From Kineococcus sp. NBC_00420 (GTDB lineage: Bacteria; Actinomycetota; Actinomycetes; Actinomycetales; Kineococcaceae): a stretch of 64,000 bases of DNA. The translations under genes were made by a program, and so were the position numbers. Location of the stretch: positions 4,984,006 to 5,048,005 of the forward strand of contig NZ_CP107930.1 of NCBI RefSeq assembly GCF_036021035.1. Direction: 5' to 3'. Shown piece after piece: positions 57,112-64,000 of this stretch (within the stretch, counting starts at the first letter, position 1; each line of letters starts with the position of its first letter). Under the pieces are notes generated by a model. It ran no database searches. It was not told where the DNA came from and saw only the letters and a program-made list of their open reading frames with translations.

Positions 57112-58026
57112 GTGAGCACCGACAGCACCGAGCAGACGAGCGCACCGGCGGTCGGCACCAGCCGCGTCAAGCGCGGCATGGCCGAGATGCTCAAGGGCGG
57201 CGTGATCATGGACGTCGTGACCGCCGACCAGGCCCGCATCGCCGCCGACGCCGGAGCGGTGGCCGTCATGGCCCTCGAGCGCGTCCCCGCCGACATCCGC
57301 GCCCAGGGCGGCGTCTCGCGGATGTCCGACCCCGACATGATCGACTCGATCCTCGCCGCGGTCTCCATCCCGGTCATGGCCAAGGCCCGCATCGGCCACT
57401 TCGTCGAGGCCCGGGTGCTGCAGTCCCTGGGCGTGGACTACATCGACGAGTCCGAGGTCCTCACCCCCGCCGACTACACCCACCACATCGACAAGCACTC
57501 CTTCACCGTCCCCTTCGTCTGCGGGGCGACGAACCTCGGCGAGGCGCTGCGCCGCATCACCGAGGGCGCGGCGATGATCCGCTCCAAGGGCGAGGCCGGC
57601 ACCGGTGACGTCTCCAACGCGGTCATGCACATGCGCACCATCCGCGCCGAGCTCAACCGCCTCCGCTCGATGGAGGAGGACGAGCTGTACGTCGCCGCCA
57701 AGGAGATGTCCGCGCCGTTCGACCTCGTCCGCGAGGTCGCCGAGAAGGGCAAGCTGCCCACCGTCCTCTTCACCGCGGGCGGCATCGCCACCCCGGCCGA
57801 CGCGGCGATGATGATGCAGATGGGGGCCGACGGCGTCTTCGTCGGCTCCGGGATCTTCAAGTCCGGCAACCCCGCCCAGCGCGCGGAGGCCATCGTCAAG
57901 GCCACGACCTTCCACGACGACCCCGACGTCATCGCCAAGGTCTCGCGCGGTCTGGGCGAGGCGATGGTCGGGCTCAACGTCGAGGAGATCCCCGAACCGC
58001 ACCGGCTGGCCCAGCGCGGCTGGTGA
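57112..58026 (+). CDS. pdxS: Pyridoxal 5'-phosphate synthase subunit PdxS
   Basis: 304 residues with a complete TIM barrel: [16 protein letters not shown] with the active Lys of the family, [22 protein letters not shown] and the catalytic Lys in [30 protein letters not shown] region. It makes PLP from ribose 5-phosphate, glyceraldehyde 3-phosphate and ammonia from PdxT. GTG at 57112 follows GAGG. PdxT is two genes downstream. Confidence 0.96.
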   Translation: MSTDSTEQTSAPAVGTSRVKRGMAEMLKGGVIMDVVTADQARIAADAGAVAVMALERVPADIRAQGGVSRMSDPDMIDSILAAVSIPVMAKARIGHFVEARVLQSLGVDYIDESEVLTPADYTHHIDKHSFTVPFVCGATNLGEALRRITEGAAMIRSKGEAGTGDVSNAVMHMRTIRAELNRLRSMEEDELYVAAKEMSAPFDLVREVAEKGKLPTVLFTAGGIATPADAAMMMQMGADGVFVGSGIFKSGNPAQRAEAIVKATTFHDDPDVIAKVSRGLGEAMVGLNVEEIPEPHRLAQRGW

Positions 58027-58036
58027 CCCGCCCCGC

Positions 58037-58561
58037 GTGAGCACCGACCCCCTCGGCCCGGAGTGGGCCCACGGTCCCGACGGGCTCCGCACCCGCAGCG
58101 CGTCCCGCGTCGTCGTCCTCGACGACGCGGGACGCGTGCTGATGCTGCGCGGGTGCGACCCGGCGACCCCGGGCAGCGACTGGTGGTTCACCGTCGGCGG
58201 CGGTCGGGCGCCCGGGGAGGACGCCCGCGTCGCGGCGTGCCGGGAGCTGCGCGAGGAGACGGGACTCGACGTCGACCCCGCCGAGCTCGTCGGGCCGGTG
58301 TGGGTGCGCAGCGCGGAGTTCCCCTTCCTCGGCGCGCGGTGCCGGCAGGCGGAGGAGTTCTTCGTCCTGCGCGTGGGGGAGGGCTTCACCCTCGACGCGG
58401 CCGGCTGGACGGACCTGGAACGGGAGTCGGTCAGCGAGTGGCGCTGGTGGGCACCGGCGGACCTGGCCGCCGCGGGGACGACGTACTACCCGGGCGACCT
58501 CGTGCGTCTCGTCGCGCAACTCCCGCTGGCCTGGACGGGCGACCCGCTGCCCATCGTCTGA
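58037..58561 (+). CDS. NUDIX hydrolase
   Basis: 174 residues. The NUDIX box is GGGRAPGEDARVAACRELREETGLDV (REXXEE in RELREETG). It lies between pdxS and pdxT, the same place as in other actinobacteria; a link to PLP metabolism is possible but not shown. GTG at 58037. Confidence 0.88.
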   Translation: MSTDPLGPEWAHGPDGLRTRSASRVVVLDDAGRVLMLRGCDPATPGSDWWFTVGGGRAPGEDARVAACRELREETGLDVDPAELVGPVWVRSAEFPFLGARCRQAEEFFVLRVGEGFTLDAAGWTDLERESVSEWRWWAPADLAAAGTTYYPGDLVRLVAQLPLAWTGDPLPIV

Positions 58562-58668
58562 GGTCAGCGCTCCCGCACGGCGGTGAGGCGGTGGGTGACG
58601 TGGGTGCGGGTCCTGCCCGCCACCCTGACCGCCACCCTGGCCGCGTACGAGGCGGCCGGGGCGCGGCC

Positions 58669-58674
58669 TAGTCT
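58669..58674 (+). promoter_or_regulatory. -10 box (TAGTCT) of pdxT
   Basis: TAGTCT ends six bases before the GTG at 58681, giving a leaderless mRNA if used. Confidence 0.45.
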
Positions 58675-58680
58675 TCGCGC

Positions 58681-59334
58681 GTGAGCGTTGGAGGAACCGG
58701 ATCGGGAGGGCCTGACGTCGTCATCGGCGTCCTCGCCCTGCAGGGCGACGTCGGGGAACACGTCCGCGCGCTGGAGTCCGGGGGAGCGCGGGTGGTCACC
58801 GTCCGCCGCCTGGCCGAGCTGGAGAGCGTCGACGGTCTCGTCCTTCCCGGGGGCGAGTCGACGACGATCGACCGGTTGCTGCGGGTCTTCGAGCTCCGCG
58901 ACGCCCTGCGGGCCCGGATCGCCGACGGGTTGCCCGTCTACGGCTCGTGCGCGGGGATGATCCTGCTGGCCGACCGGATCCTGGACGGGGGGAAGGGTCA
59001 GGAGACCCTCGGCGGGATCAACATCACCGTGCGGCGCAACGCCTTCGGACGCCAGGTCGACTCCTGGGAGGAACTCCTCCCGCTCGAGGAGGTCACCCGC
59101 GGGGGACCGGCGGTCGAGGGGATCTTCATCCGGGCGCCGTGGGTCGAGGAGGCCGGTCCGGAGGTCAGCGTGCTCGCCCGACTGAGCGCGGGGCCCGCCG
59201 CGGGTAGGATCGTCGCCGTGCGACAGGGTCGTCTGCTCGCCACGTCGTTCCACCCGGAGATCACCGGGGACGACCGGGTGCACCGCTACTTCGTGGAGAT
59301 GGTCCGCGACAGCGTGGCGGCGACGACGGCCTGA
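58681..59334 (+). CDS. pdxT: Pyridoxal 5'-phosphate synthase glutaminase subunit PdxT
   Basis: 217 residues, class I glutaminase. The nucleophile Cys is in [12 protein letters not shown], the His/Glu pair in [11 protein letters not shown], and [13 protein letters not shown] is the family signature. It feeds ammonia to PdxS. The N-terminal 15 residues are Gly-rich and a start at the GTG nearer the core is not excluded, but the -10 box supports 58681. Confidence 0.95.
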   Translation: MSVGGTGSGGPDVVIGVLALQGDVGEHVRALESGGARVVTVRRLAELESVDGLVLPGGESTTIDRLLRVFELRDALRARIADGLPVYGSCAGMILLADRILDGGKGQETLGGINITVRRNAFGRQVDSWEELLPLEEVTRGGPAVEGIFIRAPWVEEAGPEVSVLARLSAGPAAGRIVAVRQGRLLATSFHPEITGDDRVHRYFVEMVRDSVAATTA

Positions 59335-59382
59335 GCGCACACACGTTTTTCGAGCAGGTAGAGCAACGGCGGAGGGAAGCAG

Positions 59383-60144
59383 ATGTCCGGCCACTCCAAG
59401 TGGGCGACGACCAAGCACAAGAAGGCCGTCGTCGACGCCAAGCGCGCCAAGAGCTTCGCCCGACTGATCAAGAACATCGAGGTCGCGGCGCGCACGGGCG
59501 GCGGCGACGTCTCGGGCAACCCGACGCTCTTCGACGCGATCCAGAAGGCGAAGAAGACCTCCGTGCCCGCCGACAACATCGACCGCGCCGTCAAGCGCGG
59601 CTCCGGTGCCGAGGCCGGCGGCGCGGACTGGCAGACGATCATGTACGAGGGCTACGGCCCCAACGGCGTCGCGCTCCTCATCGAGTGCCTCACCGACAAC
59701 AAGAACCGCGCGGCGATGGAGGTCCGCACGGCGATGACCCGCAACGGCGGCTCGCTCGCCGACCCGGGGTCGGTGGCCTACATGTTCACCCGCAAGGGTG
59801 TCGTCGTCATCGGCAAGGAGGGCACCGACCTCACCGAGGACGGCGTCCTCGAGGCCGTGCTCGAGGCCGGGGCCGAGGAGGTCACCGACCAGGGCGACAC
59901 CTTCGAGGTCGTCAGCGAGGCGACCGACCTCGGCGCCGTGCGCGACGCGCTGAAGGCCGCGGGGATCGAGTACGACTCCGCCGACGCCAGCTTCGTGCCC
60001 AGCGTCGAGGTGCCGCTGGACGCCGAGGGCGCGACGAAGGTCTTCCGCCTCATCGACGTCCTCGACGACTGCGACGACGTGCAGAACGTCTACGCGAACT
60101 ACGACGTGTCCGACGACGTGATGGCGGCCCTCGAGGACGCCTGA
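59383..60144 (+). CDS. yebC: YebC/TACO1-family protein
   Basis: 253 residues: the N terminus [21 protein letters not shown] and [36 protein letters not shown] are highly conserved. YebC-like proteins act as transcriptional regulators or help ribosomes through proline-rich stretches. ATG at 59383 with a GGAGGG site. It lies ahead of ruvC as in most actinobacteria, and a hairpin follows the stop. Confidence 0.95.
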   Translation: MSGHSKWATTKHKKAVVDAKRAKSFARLIKNIEVAARTGGGDVSGNPTLFDAIQKAKKTSVPADNIDRAVKRGSGAEAGGADWQTIMYEGYGPNGVALLIECLTDNKNRAAMEVRTAMTRNGGSLADPGSVAYMFTRKGVVVIGKEGTDLTEDGVLEAVLEAGAEEVTDQGDTFEVVSEATDLGAVRDALKAAGIEYDSADASFVPSVEVPLDAEGATKVFRLIDVLDDCDDVQNVYANYDVSDDVMAALEDA

Positions 60145-60174
60145 CCCACCGCCCCGACGCCCGAGCGCGGCTCC

Positions 60175-60211
60175 CGGCCCCCACGACCGCTCCGTGCGAT
60201 CGTGGGGGCCG
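60175..60211 (+). terminator. Hairpin between yebC and ruvC, overlapping the ruvC start
   Basis: A perfect 12-bp inverted repeat (CGGCCCCCACGA/TCGTGGGGGCCG) with a 13-base loop. Its 3' arm includes a possible ruvC start (GTG 60202) and ends on the first base of the preferred one (GTG 60211), so it may both end yebC mRNA and mask ruvC translation. Confidence 0.65.
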
Positions 60212-60843
60212 TGCGCGTTCTAGCGGTCGACCCCGGGCTGACCCGGTGCGGCGTCGGGGTGATCGACGCGGTCCGCGCCGGACGTCGCGCCGAGCTCGTC
60301 GGCGTCGGCGTCATCCGGACCCCCGCCACCGATCCCGTGGCCTCCCGGCTGCTCGCGATCAGCGACGGCCTCGACGAGTGGCTCGACACCCACCGCCCCG
60401 ACGTCGTCGCCGTCGAACGCGTCTTCGCCCAGGCCAACGTCCGTTCCGTCATGGGGACCGCGCAGGCCGCCGGTCTGGTCCTCGTCGCCGCCGCGCGCCG
60501 GGGACTGCCCGTGGCGATGCACACGCCGAGCGAGGTGAAGGCCGCGGTGACCGGGTCGGGGCGGGCCGAGAAGGAGCAGGTCACCGTCATGGTCACCCGC
60601 ATCCTCGGTCTTGACGCCCCGCCCCGGCCCGCCGACGCCGCCGACGCCCTCGCGCTGGCGTTGTGCCACCTCTGGCGGGGCGGGGCGACCTCCCGGCTGG
60701 AGGCCGCCGCGCACACCGCCCTCGTCACGGGCCGGCGCAACGCCTACGCGGAGGCGGAGGCTCAGGCGCGCTCGGCCGCGAGCCGACCCCGCAGGAAGGC
60801 CGTCGTGCGCTCCCAGGCCAGCTCGGCCGACTCGGGCCGGTAG
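60211..60843 (+). CDS. ruvC: Crossover junction endodeoxyribonuclease RuvC
   Basis: 210 residues. Catalytic acidic residues lie in [19 protein letters not shown] and [10 protein letters not shown]. RuvC cuts Holliday junctions held by RuvAB. GTG at 60211 gives the normal start [12 protein letters not shown] at 60202 would add three residues. The C terminus is longer and more basic than in many RuvC proteins and overlaps the opposite hydrolase gene by 82 bases. RuvA and RuvB follow that gene. Confidence 0.95.
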   Translation: MRVLAVDPGLTRCGVGVIDAVRAGRRAELVGVGVIRTPATDPVASRLLAISDGLDEWLDTHRPDVVAVERVFAQANVRSVMGTAQAAGLVLVAAARRGLPVAMHTPSEVKAAVTGSGRAEKEQVTVMVTRILGLDAPPRPADAADALALALCHLWRGGATSRLEAAAHTALVTGRRNAYAEAEAQARSAASRPRRKAVVRSQASSADSGR

Positions 60844-61478
60844 CTCGGGCGTTCGTCGTTGTAGAACGCGTGCGGGGCCGGGTAGACCTCCATCGTCACC
60901 TCGACCCCCGCCTGCTCGCGGATGCGGGCCTCGGTGGCGCGCACACCCTCCAGCGGGACGGAGGTGTCCTCGGCGCCGTAGTGGCCCAGCACCGGCGCCC
61001 GCAGGCCGGAGTAGTCGGTGTCCGGGCCGGGGAGCCCGTACCAGGGCACCGCCGCGCCGATCCGGTCGCCCTGCTGCGCAGCCAGGGTCAGCACGAAGCC
61101 CCCGCCCATGCAGAAGCCGACGACCCCGGCGCGTTGCGAGGTGGTCTCGGGCAGGTCGAGCAGGTACGTGACGGCCCCGGCCAGGTCGCGGGCCGCGTCC
61201 TGCGCGGGCAGGTCGGTGAGCAGCTGCGCCGCCTCGGCGGAGTCGTGGGTCGTGCGCCCGCCGTAGAGGTCCGGGGCCAGCGCCACGAAGCCCTCGCGGG
61301 CGAGGCGGTCGACGATGCCGGCGATGTGGTCGGTGAGGCCCCACCACTCCTGGACGACGATGACGCCCGGGCCGCTACCGGACTCGGGGACGCGGAGGTA
61401 GCCGTGGGCGTGGCCGGACTCGGTGGCGCTGTCGAAGGTGACGTTCTGGCGGGGGTTCGCGGTCTTCTCGTGGGTCAC
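60762..61478 (-). CDS. Dienelactone hydrolase-family protein
   Basis: 238 residues, alpha/beta hydrolase. Cys nucleophile in [10 protein letters not shown], Asp in GAEDTSVP and His in [13 protein letters not shown], as in dienelactone hydrolases. Substrate unknown. GTG at 61478. It is inserted on the minus strand between ruvC and ruvA, which are adjacent in most genomes, and overlaps the end of ruvC by 82 bases. Confidence 0.88.
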   Translation of the reverse strand: MTHEKTANPRQNVTFDSATESGHAHGYLRVPESGSGPGVIVVQEWWGLTDHIAGIVDRLAREGFVALAPDLYGGRTTHDSAEAAQLLTDLPAQDAARDLAGAVTYLLDLPETTSQRAGVVGFCMGGGFVLTLAAQQGDRIGAAVPWYGLPGPDTDYSGLRAPVLGHYGAEDTSVPLEGVRATEARIREQAGVEVTMEVYPAPHAFYNDERPSYRPESAELAWERTTAFLRGRLAAERA

Positions 61479-61540
61479 GGCAGCACTCTGCCCCCAGGGT
61501 CCGCGCGGCGCGCCTGAGGGGTCGTGTCGCAGGAGCCGTC

Positions 61541-61546
61541 TAGCCT
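61541..61546 (+). promoter_or_regulatory. -10 box (TAGCCT) upstream of ruvA
   Basis: TAGCCT 41 bases before the GTG at 61587. It gives ruvAB their own promoter, as needed since the opposite gene separates them from ruvC. Confidence 0.35.
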
Positions 61547-61586
61547 CTCGTACAAGTGTTCGTCGGGTGTCTCGGAGGTCGTGCTG

Positions 61587-62177
61587 GTGATCGCGTCGGT
61601 GCGTGGGCAGGTGCTCGCGGTGCGGCTGGACTCCGCGGTCGTGGAGGTGGGTGGCGTGGGGATGTTCGTCCTGGCCGCGCCCGCCACGCTGGCCGGTCTG
61701 CGCGTGGGTCAGGAGGCGTTGCTGCACACCACGTTGGTGGTGCGCGAGGACTCCCTGACGCTGTTCGGCTTCGCCGACGCCGACGAGAAGGAGGTCTTCG
61801 AGGTCGTGCAGACCGCCTCCGGGGTCGGTCCGAAGATGGCGCTGGCCATGCTGGCGGTGCACCGCCCCGACGGGATCCGCGCGGCCGTCGCCTCCGAGGA
61901 CCACGCGGCCCTCGTCCGGGTGCCGGGCATCGGCAAGAAGACCGCCCAGCGCATCTGCCTGGAACTGGGGGACCGCCTCGGACCGCCCTCGGGGTCGATC
62001 GCGCCGGCGGCCTCGCCCTCGGGCGGGGACGCGCGCAAGGACCGGGTGGTCGAGGCCCTGGTCGGGCTGGGTTACCCGCTCAAGCAGGCCGGTGACGTCG
62101 TGGAGGTCGTGCTCGACGACGACCTCGACGTGCCGGGCGTCCTGCGGGCGGCGCTGCGCCACCTGTCGGGTCGCTGA
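61587..62177 (+). CDS. ruvA: Holliday junction DNA helicase subunit RuvA
   Basis: 196 residues, standard length. OB-fold N terminus ([25 protein letters not shown]), HhH motifs ([31 protein letters not shown]) and a C-terminal domain that contacts RuvB. GTG at 61587 has GGAGG eight bases upstream; the frame opens earlier at 61524. TGATG overlap with ruvB. Confidence 0.95.
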   Translation: MIASVRGQVLAVRLDSAVVEVGGVGMFVLAAPATLAGLRVGQEALLHTTLVVREDSLTLFGFADADEKEVFEVVQTASGVGPKMALAMLAVHRPDGIRAAVASEDHAALVRVPGIGKKTAQRICLELGDRLGPPSGSIAPAASPSGGDARKDRVVEALVGLGYPLKQAGDVVEVVLDDDLDVPGVLRAALRHLSGR

Positions 62178-63247
62178 TGGAGGACCGGCTGGTGACGACG
62201 GGGGCCGACGAGCACGAGCGCGCCGCCGAGTCCGCGCTGCGCCCCCACGGTCTCGACGAGTTCGTCGGGCAGAAGGTCGTGCGGGAGCAGCTCGCGCTCG
62301 TCCTCGACGCCGCCAAGGCGCGCGGGATGCCCAGCGACCACGTCCTCTTCTCCGGTCCGCCCGGGCTGGGCAAGACGACGCTGGCGATGATCGTGGCCTC
62401 CGAGATGGGCGCCCCGTTGCGCCAGTCCAGCGGTCCGGCCATCCAGCACGCGGGGGACCTCGCGGCGGTGCTGAGCTCGCTCGACGAGGGTGAGGTGCTG
62501 TTCCTCGACGAGATCCACCGGATGGCCCGCCCGGCCGAGGAGATGCTCTACATCGCCATGGAGGACTACCGCGTCGACGTCATCGTCGGCAAGGGCGCGG
62601 GGGCCACGGCGATCCCGCTGGAGCTGCCGAAGTTCACCCTGGTCGGGGCGACGACCCGGGCCGGCCTGCTCCCGGCGCCGCTGCGCGACCGGTTCGGCTT
62701 CACCGGCTACCTCGACTTCTACACGCCCGCGGAGCTCGTGCAGGTGTTGCGCCGCAGCGCTTCCCTGCTCGGGGTGCAGCTCACCGCGGAGGGGGCCGCC
62801 GAGATCGGCGGCCGCTCGCGGGGGACGCCCCGCATCGCCAACCGGTTGCTGCGCCGGGTCCGCGACTGGGCGCAGGTGCGGGGGTCGGGGATCGTCGACC
62901 GGCACGCGGCCCGGGCGGCGCTGGAGGTCTACGAGGTCGACGAGCGCGGCCTGGACCGCCTTGACCGCGCCGTGCTCGACGCGTTGTGCCGGCGCTTCGG
63001 CGGCGGGCCGGTGGGTCTCTCGACCCTGGCCGTCGTCGTGGGGGAGGAGGCCGAGACCGTCGAGACGGTCGCCGAGCCCTTCCTGGTGCGCGAGGGGCTG
63101 CTGGGACGGACCCCGCGGGGTCGGATCGCCCTGCCCGACACCTGGGCCCACCTGGGACTCACCCCGCCCCGCAACGCGCCCGTGGGGACGGCCTGGGCGT
63201 TCGCTCCCGAGGGCGACGAGACCGACGAGGACCCCTCGCAACCCTGA
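62177..63247 (+). CDS. ruvB: Holliday junction DNA helicase RuvB
   Basis: 356 residues. Walker [13 protein letters not shown], Walker [10 protein letters not shown], sensor 1 [18 protein letters not shown] and the winged helix end. It is the AAA+ motor that migrates Holliday junctions with RuvA. The C-terminal tail ([10 protein letters not shown]) is acidic. Confidence 0.97.
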   Translation: MEDRLVTTGADEHERAAESALRPHGLDEFVGQKVVREQLALVLDAAKARGMPSDHVLFSGPPGLGKTTLAMIVASEMGAPLRQSSGPAIQHAGDLAAVLSSLDEGEVLFLDEIHRMARPAEEMLYIAMEDYRVDVIVGKGAGATAIPLELPKFTLVGATTRAGLLPAPLRDRFGFTGYLDFYTPAELVQVLRRSASLLGVQLTAEGAAEIGGRSRGTPRIANRLLRRVRDWAQVRGSGIVDRHAARAALEVYEVDERGLDRLDRAVLDALCRRFGGGPVGLSTLAVVVGEEAETVETVAEPFLVREGLLGRTPRGRIALPDTWAHLGLTPPRNAPVGTAWAFAPEGDETDEDPSQP

Positions 63248-63280
63248 GCGTCGCTGGGCTGGGCCGGACGGGTGAGCCTC

Positions 63281-63286
63281 TAGACT
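63281..63286 (+). promoter_or_regulatory. -10 box (TAGACT) upstream of yajC
   Basis: TAGACT lies about 135 bases before yajC, leaving a long leader rich in short inverted repeats. Confidence 0.4.
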
Positions 63287-63421
63287 CCACGGGCGAGTCG
63301 GTCCCGGGTGGGTCCCTGCGGAACCTCACAGGGCCTCACCGCGTTGGCCCGGCCGTGCCGGCACCGGGTCGGCGCAAGCACCGGTGAGTCGTCGATCCCA
63401 CCGGTGCGGAGAGGTTTTGTC

Positions 63422-63784
63422 GTGGGTGGTGGCAGCAGCCAGCTGATCTTCCTGCTGATCATGGTCGCCCTGTTGGTGTTCATGTTCAGCCGGACGCGCA
63501 AGCAGCAGAAGGCTCAACAGCAGATGCAGACCGGGGTCGCGCCCGGGGCCAGGGTCATGACGACCTCGGGCATGTTCGGGACCGTCGTGGAGATCGAGGG
63601 TGACGAGGTCGTCCTCGAGATCGCCCCCGGCCTGCAGACCCGGTGGACCCGCCGGGCCGTCGCCCGCGTGGTGGCGCCGACCGAGGTGGCTCCCCTCGAG
63701 GAGAGCGTGGACCCGGGCGACGGTGCTCTCAGCCTGCAGAAGCGCGACGACGACACCGCGGGCGGTGCCCCGCGCGCACAGTGA
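63422..63784 (+). CDS. yajC: Preprotein translocase subunit YajC
   Basis: 120 residues with one N-terminal helix (QLIFLLIMVALLVFMFSRTRKQQKA) and the YajC core VAPGARVMTTSGMFGTVVEIEGDEVVLEIAPG. It works with SecDF at the translocon; secD follows. GTG at 63422 with GGAGAG upstream is chosen over an earlier open frame start. Confidence 0.92.
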   Translation: MGGGSSQLIFLLIMVALLVFMFSRTRKQQKAQQQMQTGVAPGARVMTTSGMFGTVVEIEGDEVVLEIAPGLQTRWTRRAVARVVAPTEVAPLEESVDPGDGALSLQKRDDDTAGGAPRAQ

Positions 63785-63832
63785 CTACTGATAAGACAGC
63801 AGTCGTCCACTAGCAGTGACAAGCTTGCGCTG

Positions 63833-63857
63833 ACCGGGTGAACATCCGTCACCCGGT
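63833..63857 (+). terminator. Hairpin between yajC and secD
   Basis: A perfect 9-bp inverted repeat (ACCGGGTGA/TCACCCGGT) with a 7-base loop. It may weaken read-through or act in the secD leader. Confidence 0.45.
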
Positions 63858-63879
63858 GAGCGCCGTCCCGAGGTATTGA

Positions 63880-64000
63880 GTGTCCAACGACAGGCCGACG
63901 TCCACCAGCGGGTCCCCGAACCGGCCGCCCCGCGTGCGCCGCGGTGCGCCCATCCGCCGACCCCACCCGGGCCGCACCCTCGCGGTGCTGGTCCTCGTCG
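63880..64000 (+). CDS. secD: Protein translocase subunit SecD (partial, N-terminal)
   Basis: Only the first 40 codons fall in the window. GTG at 63880 follows a GAGGT site; the peptide VSNDRPTSTSGSPNRPPRVR is a polar cytoplasmic tail and the helix begins at TLAVLVLV. Position after yajC identifies it as secD. Confidence 0.75.
   Translation, partial: MSNDRPTSTSGSPNRPPRVRRGAPIRRPHPGRTLAVLVLV

Overview
The window is a very GC-rich stretch of an actinobacterial chromosome. Evidence for this is the third-position GC bias, the many GTG starts, TANNNT -10 boxes a few bases before start codons, an SsgA-like cell-division protein, and two blocks of gene order shared with Mycobacterium: pgsA/DUF881/sbp/DUF881/gcvH/garA/MerR/DUF151/MerR/gcvP, and thrS/HIT/pgsA/acyltransferase/pimA/pdxS/pdxT/yebC/ruvCAB/yajC/secD. 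The overall content (a single SsgB-like protein, TreYZ trehalose genes, an Fe-S photolyase) would suit a Kineococcus-like member of the Kineosporiaceae. That placement is inference from memory; no database was searched. I see no phage, IS element, integrase or CRISPR array.

Layout. 1-2603: end of an amino-acid permease, a TetR regulator, a YnfA-like membrane protein and a glycerol-dehydrogenase-like enzyme. 2731-7178: an operon with a NitT/TauT-type ABC importer, a RutA-like flavin monooxygenase and a RutB-like cysteine hydrolase, probably import and opening of a pyrimidine-like ring. 7168-10858 (minus): an ECF sigma factor with an RskA-type anti-sigma factor, a class F sortase, a DUF4397 surface protein and another exported protein. 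11034-16021: a large HrpA helicase and an SDR enzyme. 16243-26778: the pgsA to gcvP block (phospholipid synthesis, DUF881/SBP membrane proteins, glycine cleavage, GarA, MerR regulators), interrupted by a SUKH-like gene and an orphan ParA; gcvP sits behind a glycine riboswitch.

26779-31199: a vanZ gene flanked by two inverted copies of an unusual structured repeat, then an NfeD/SPFH pair and an Fe-S photolyase with a PPOX flavin/F420 protein. 31233-36946: a riboflavin/sulfur group (RibD-like reductase, ribA, sufE-like, sseA), zapE, a Ni/Co transporter with a Nur-like operator, and a NUDIX gene. 36951-43367: the glgX-treY-treZ operon that makes trehalose from glycogen. 43567-49521: BrkB-like and GNAT-like proteins, a glycosyltransferase, a three-tRNA operon, an SsgB-like gene, a PGPGW membrane protein, a fourth tRNA and a MOSC protein. 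49573-64000: thrS, the phosphatidylinositol mannoside genes, PLP synthase (pdxS/pdxT), yebC, the RuvABC resolvasome, and yajC followed by the start of secD.

The most unusual signal is the repeat pair at 26804-26926 and 27489-27604. Two roughly 120-base hairpins share a conserved internal sequence but have unrelated, still complementary, 28-31 bp stems. Other points worth checking are a dispersed palindrome (15189 and 38723), a single-aptamer glycine riboswitch with an apparent ghost-aptamer stem, a Nur-like box, a sigma-H-like promoter before the SsgB-like gene, and a sortase with a likely substrate beside it.
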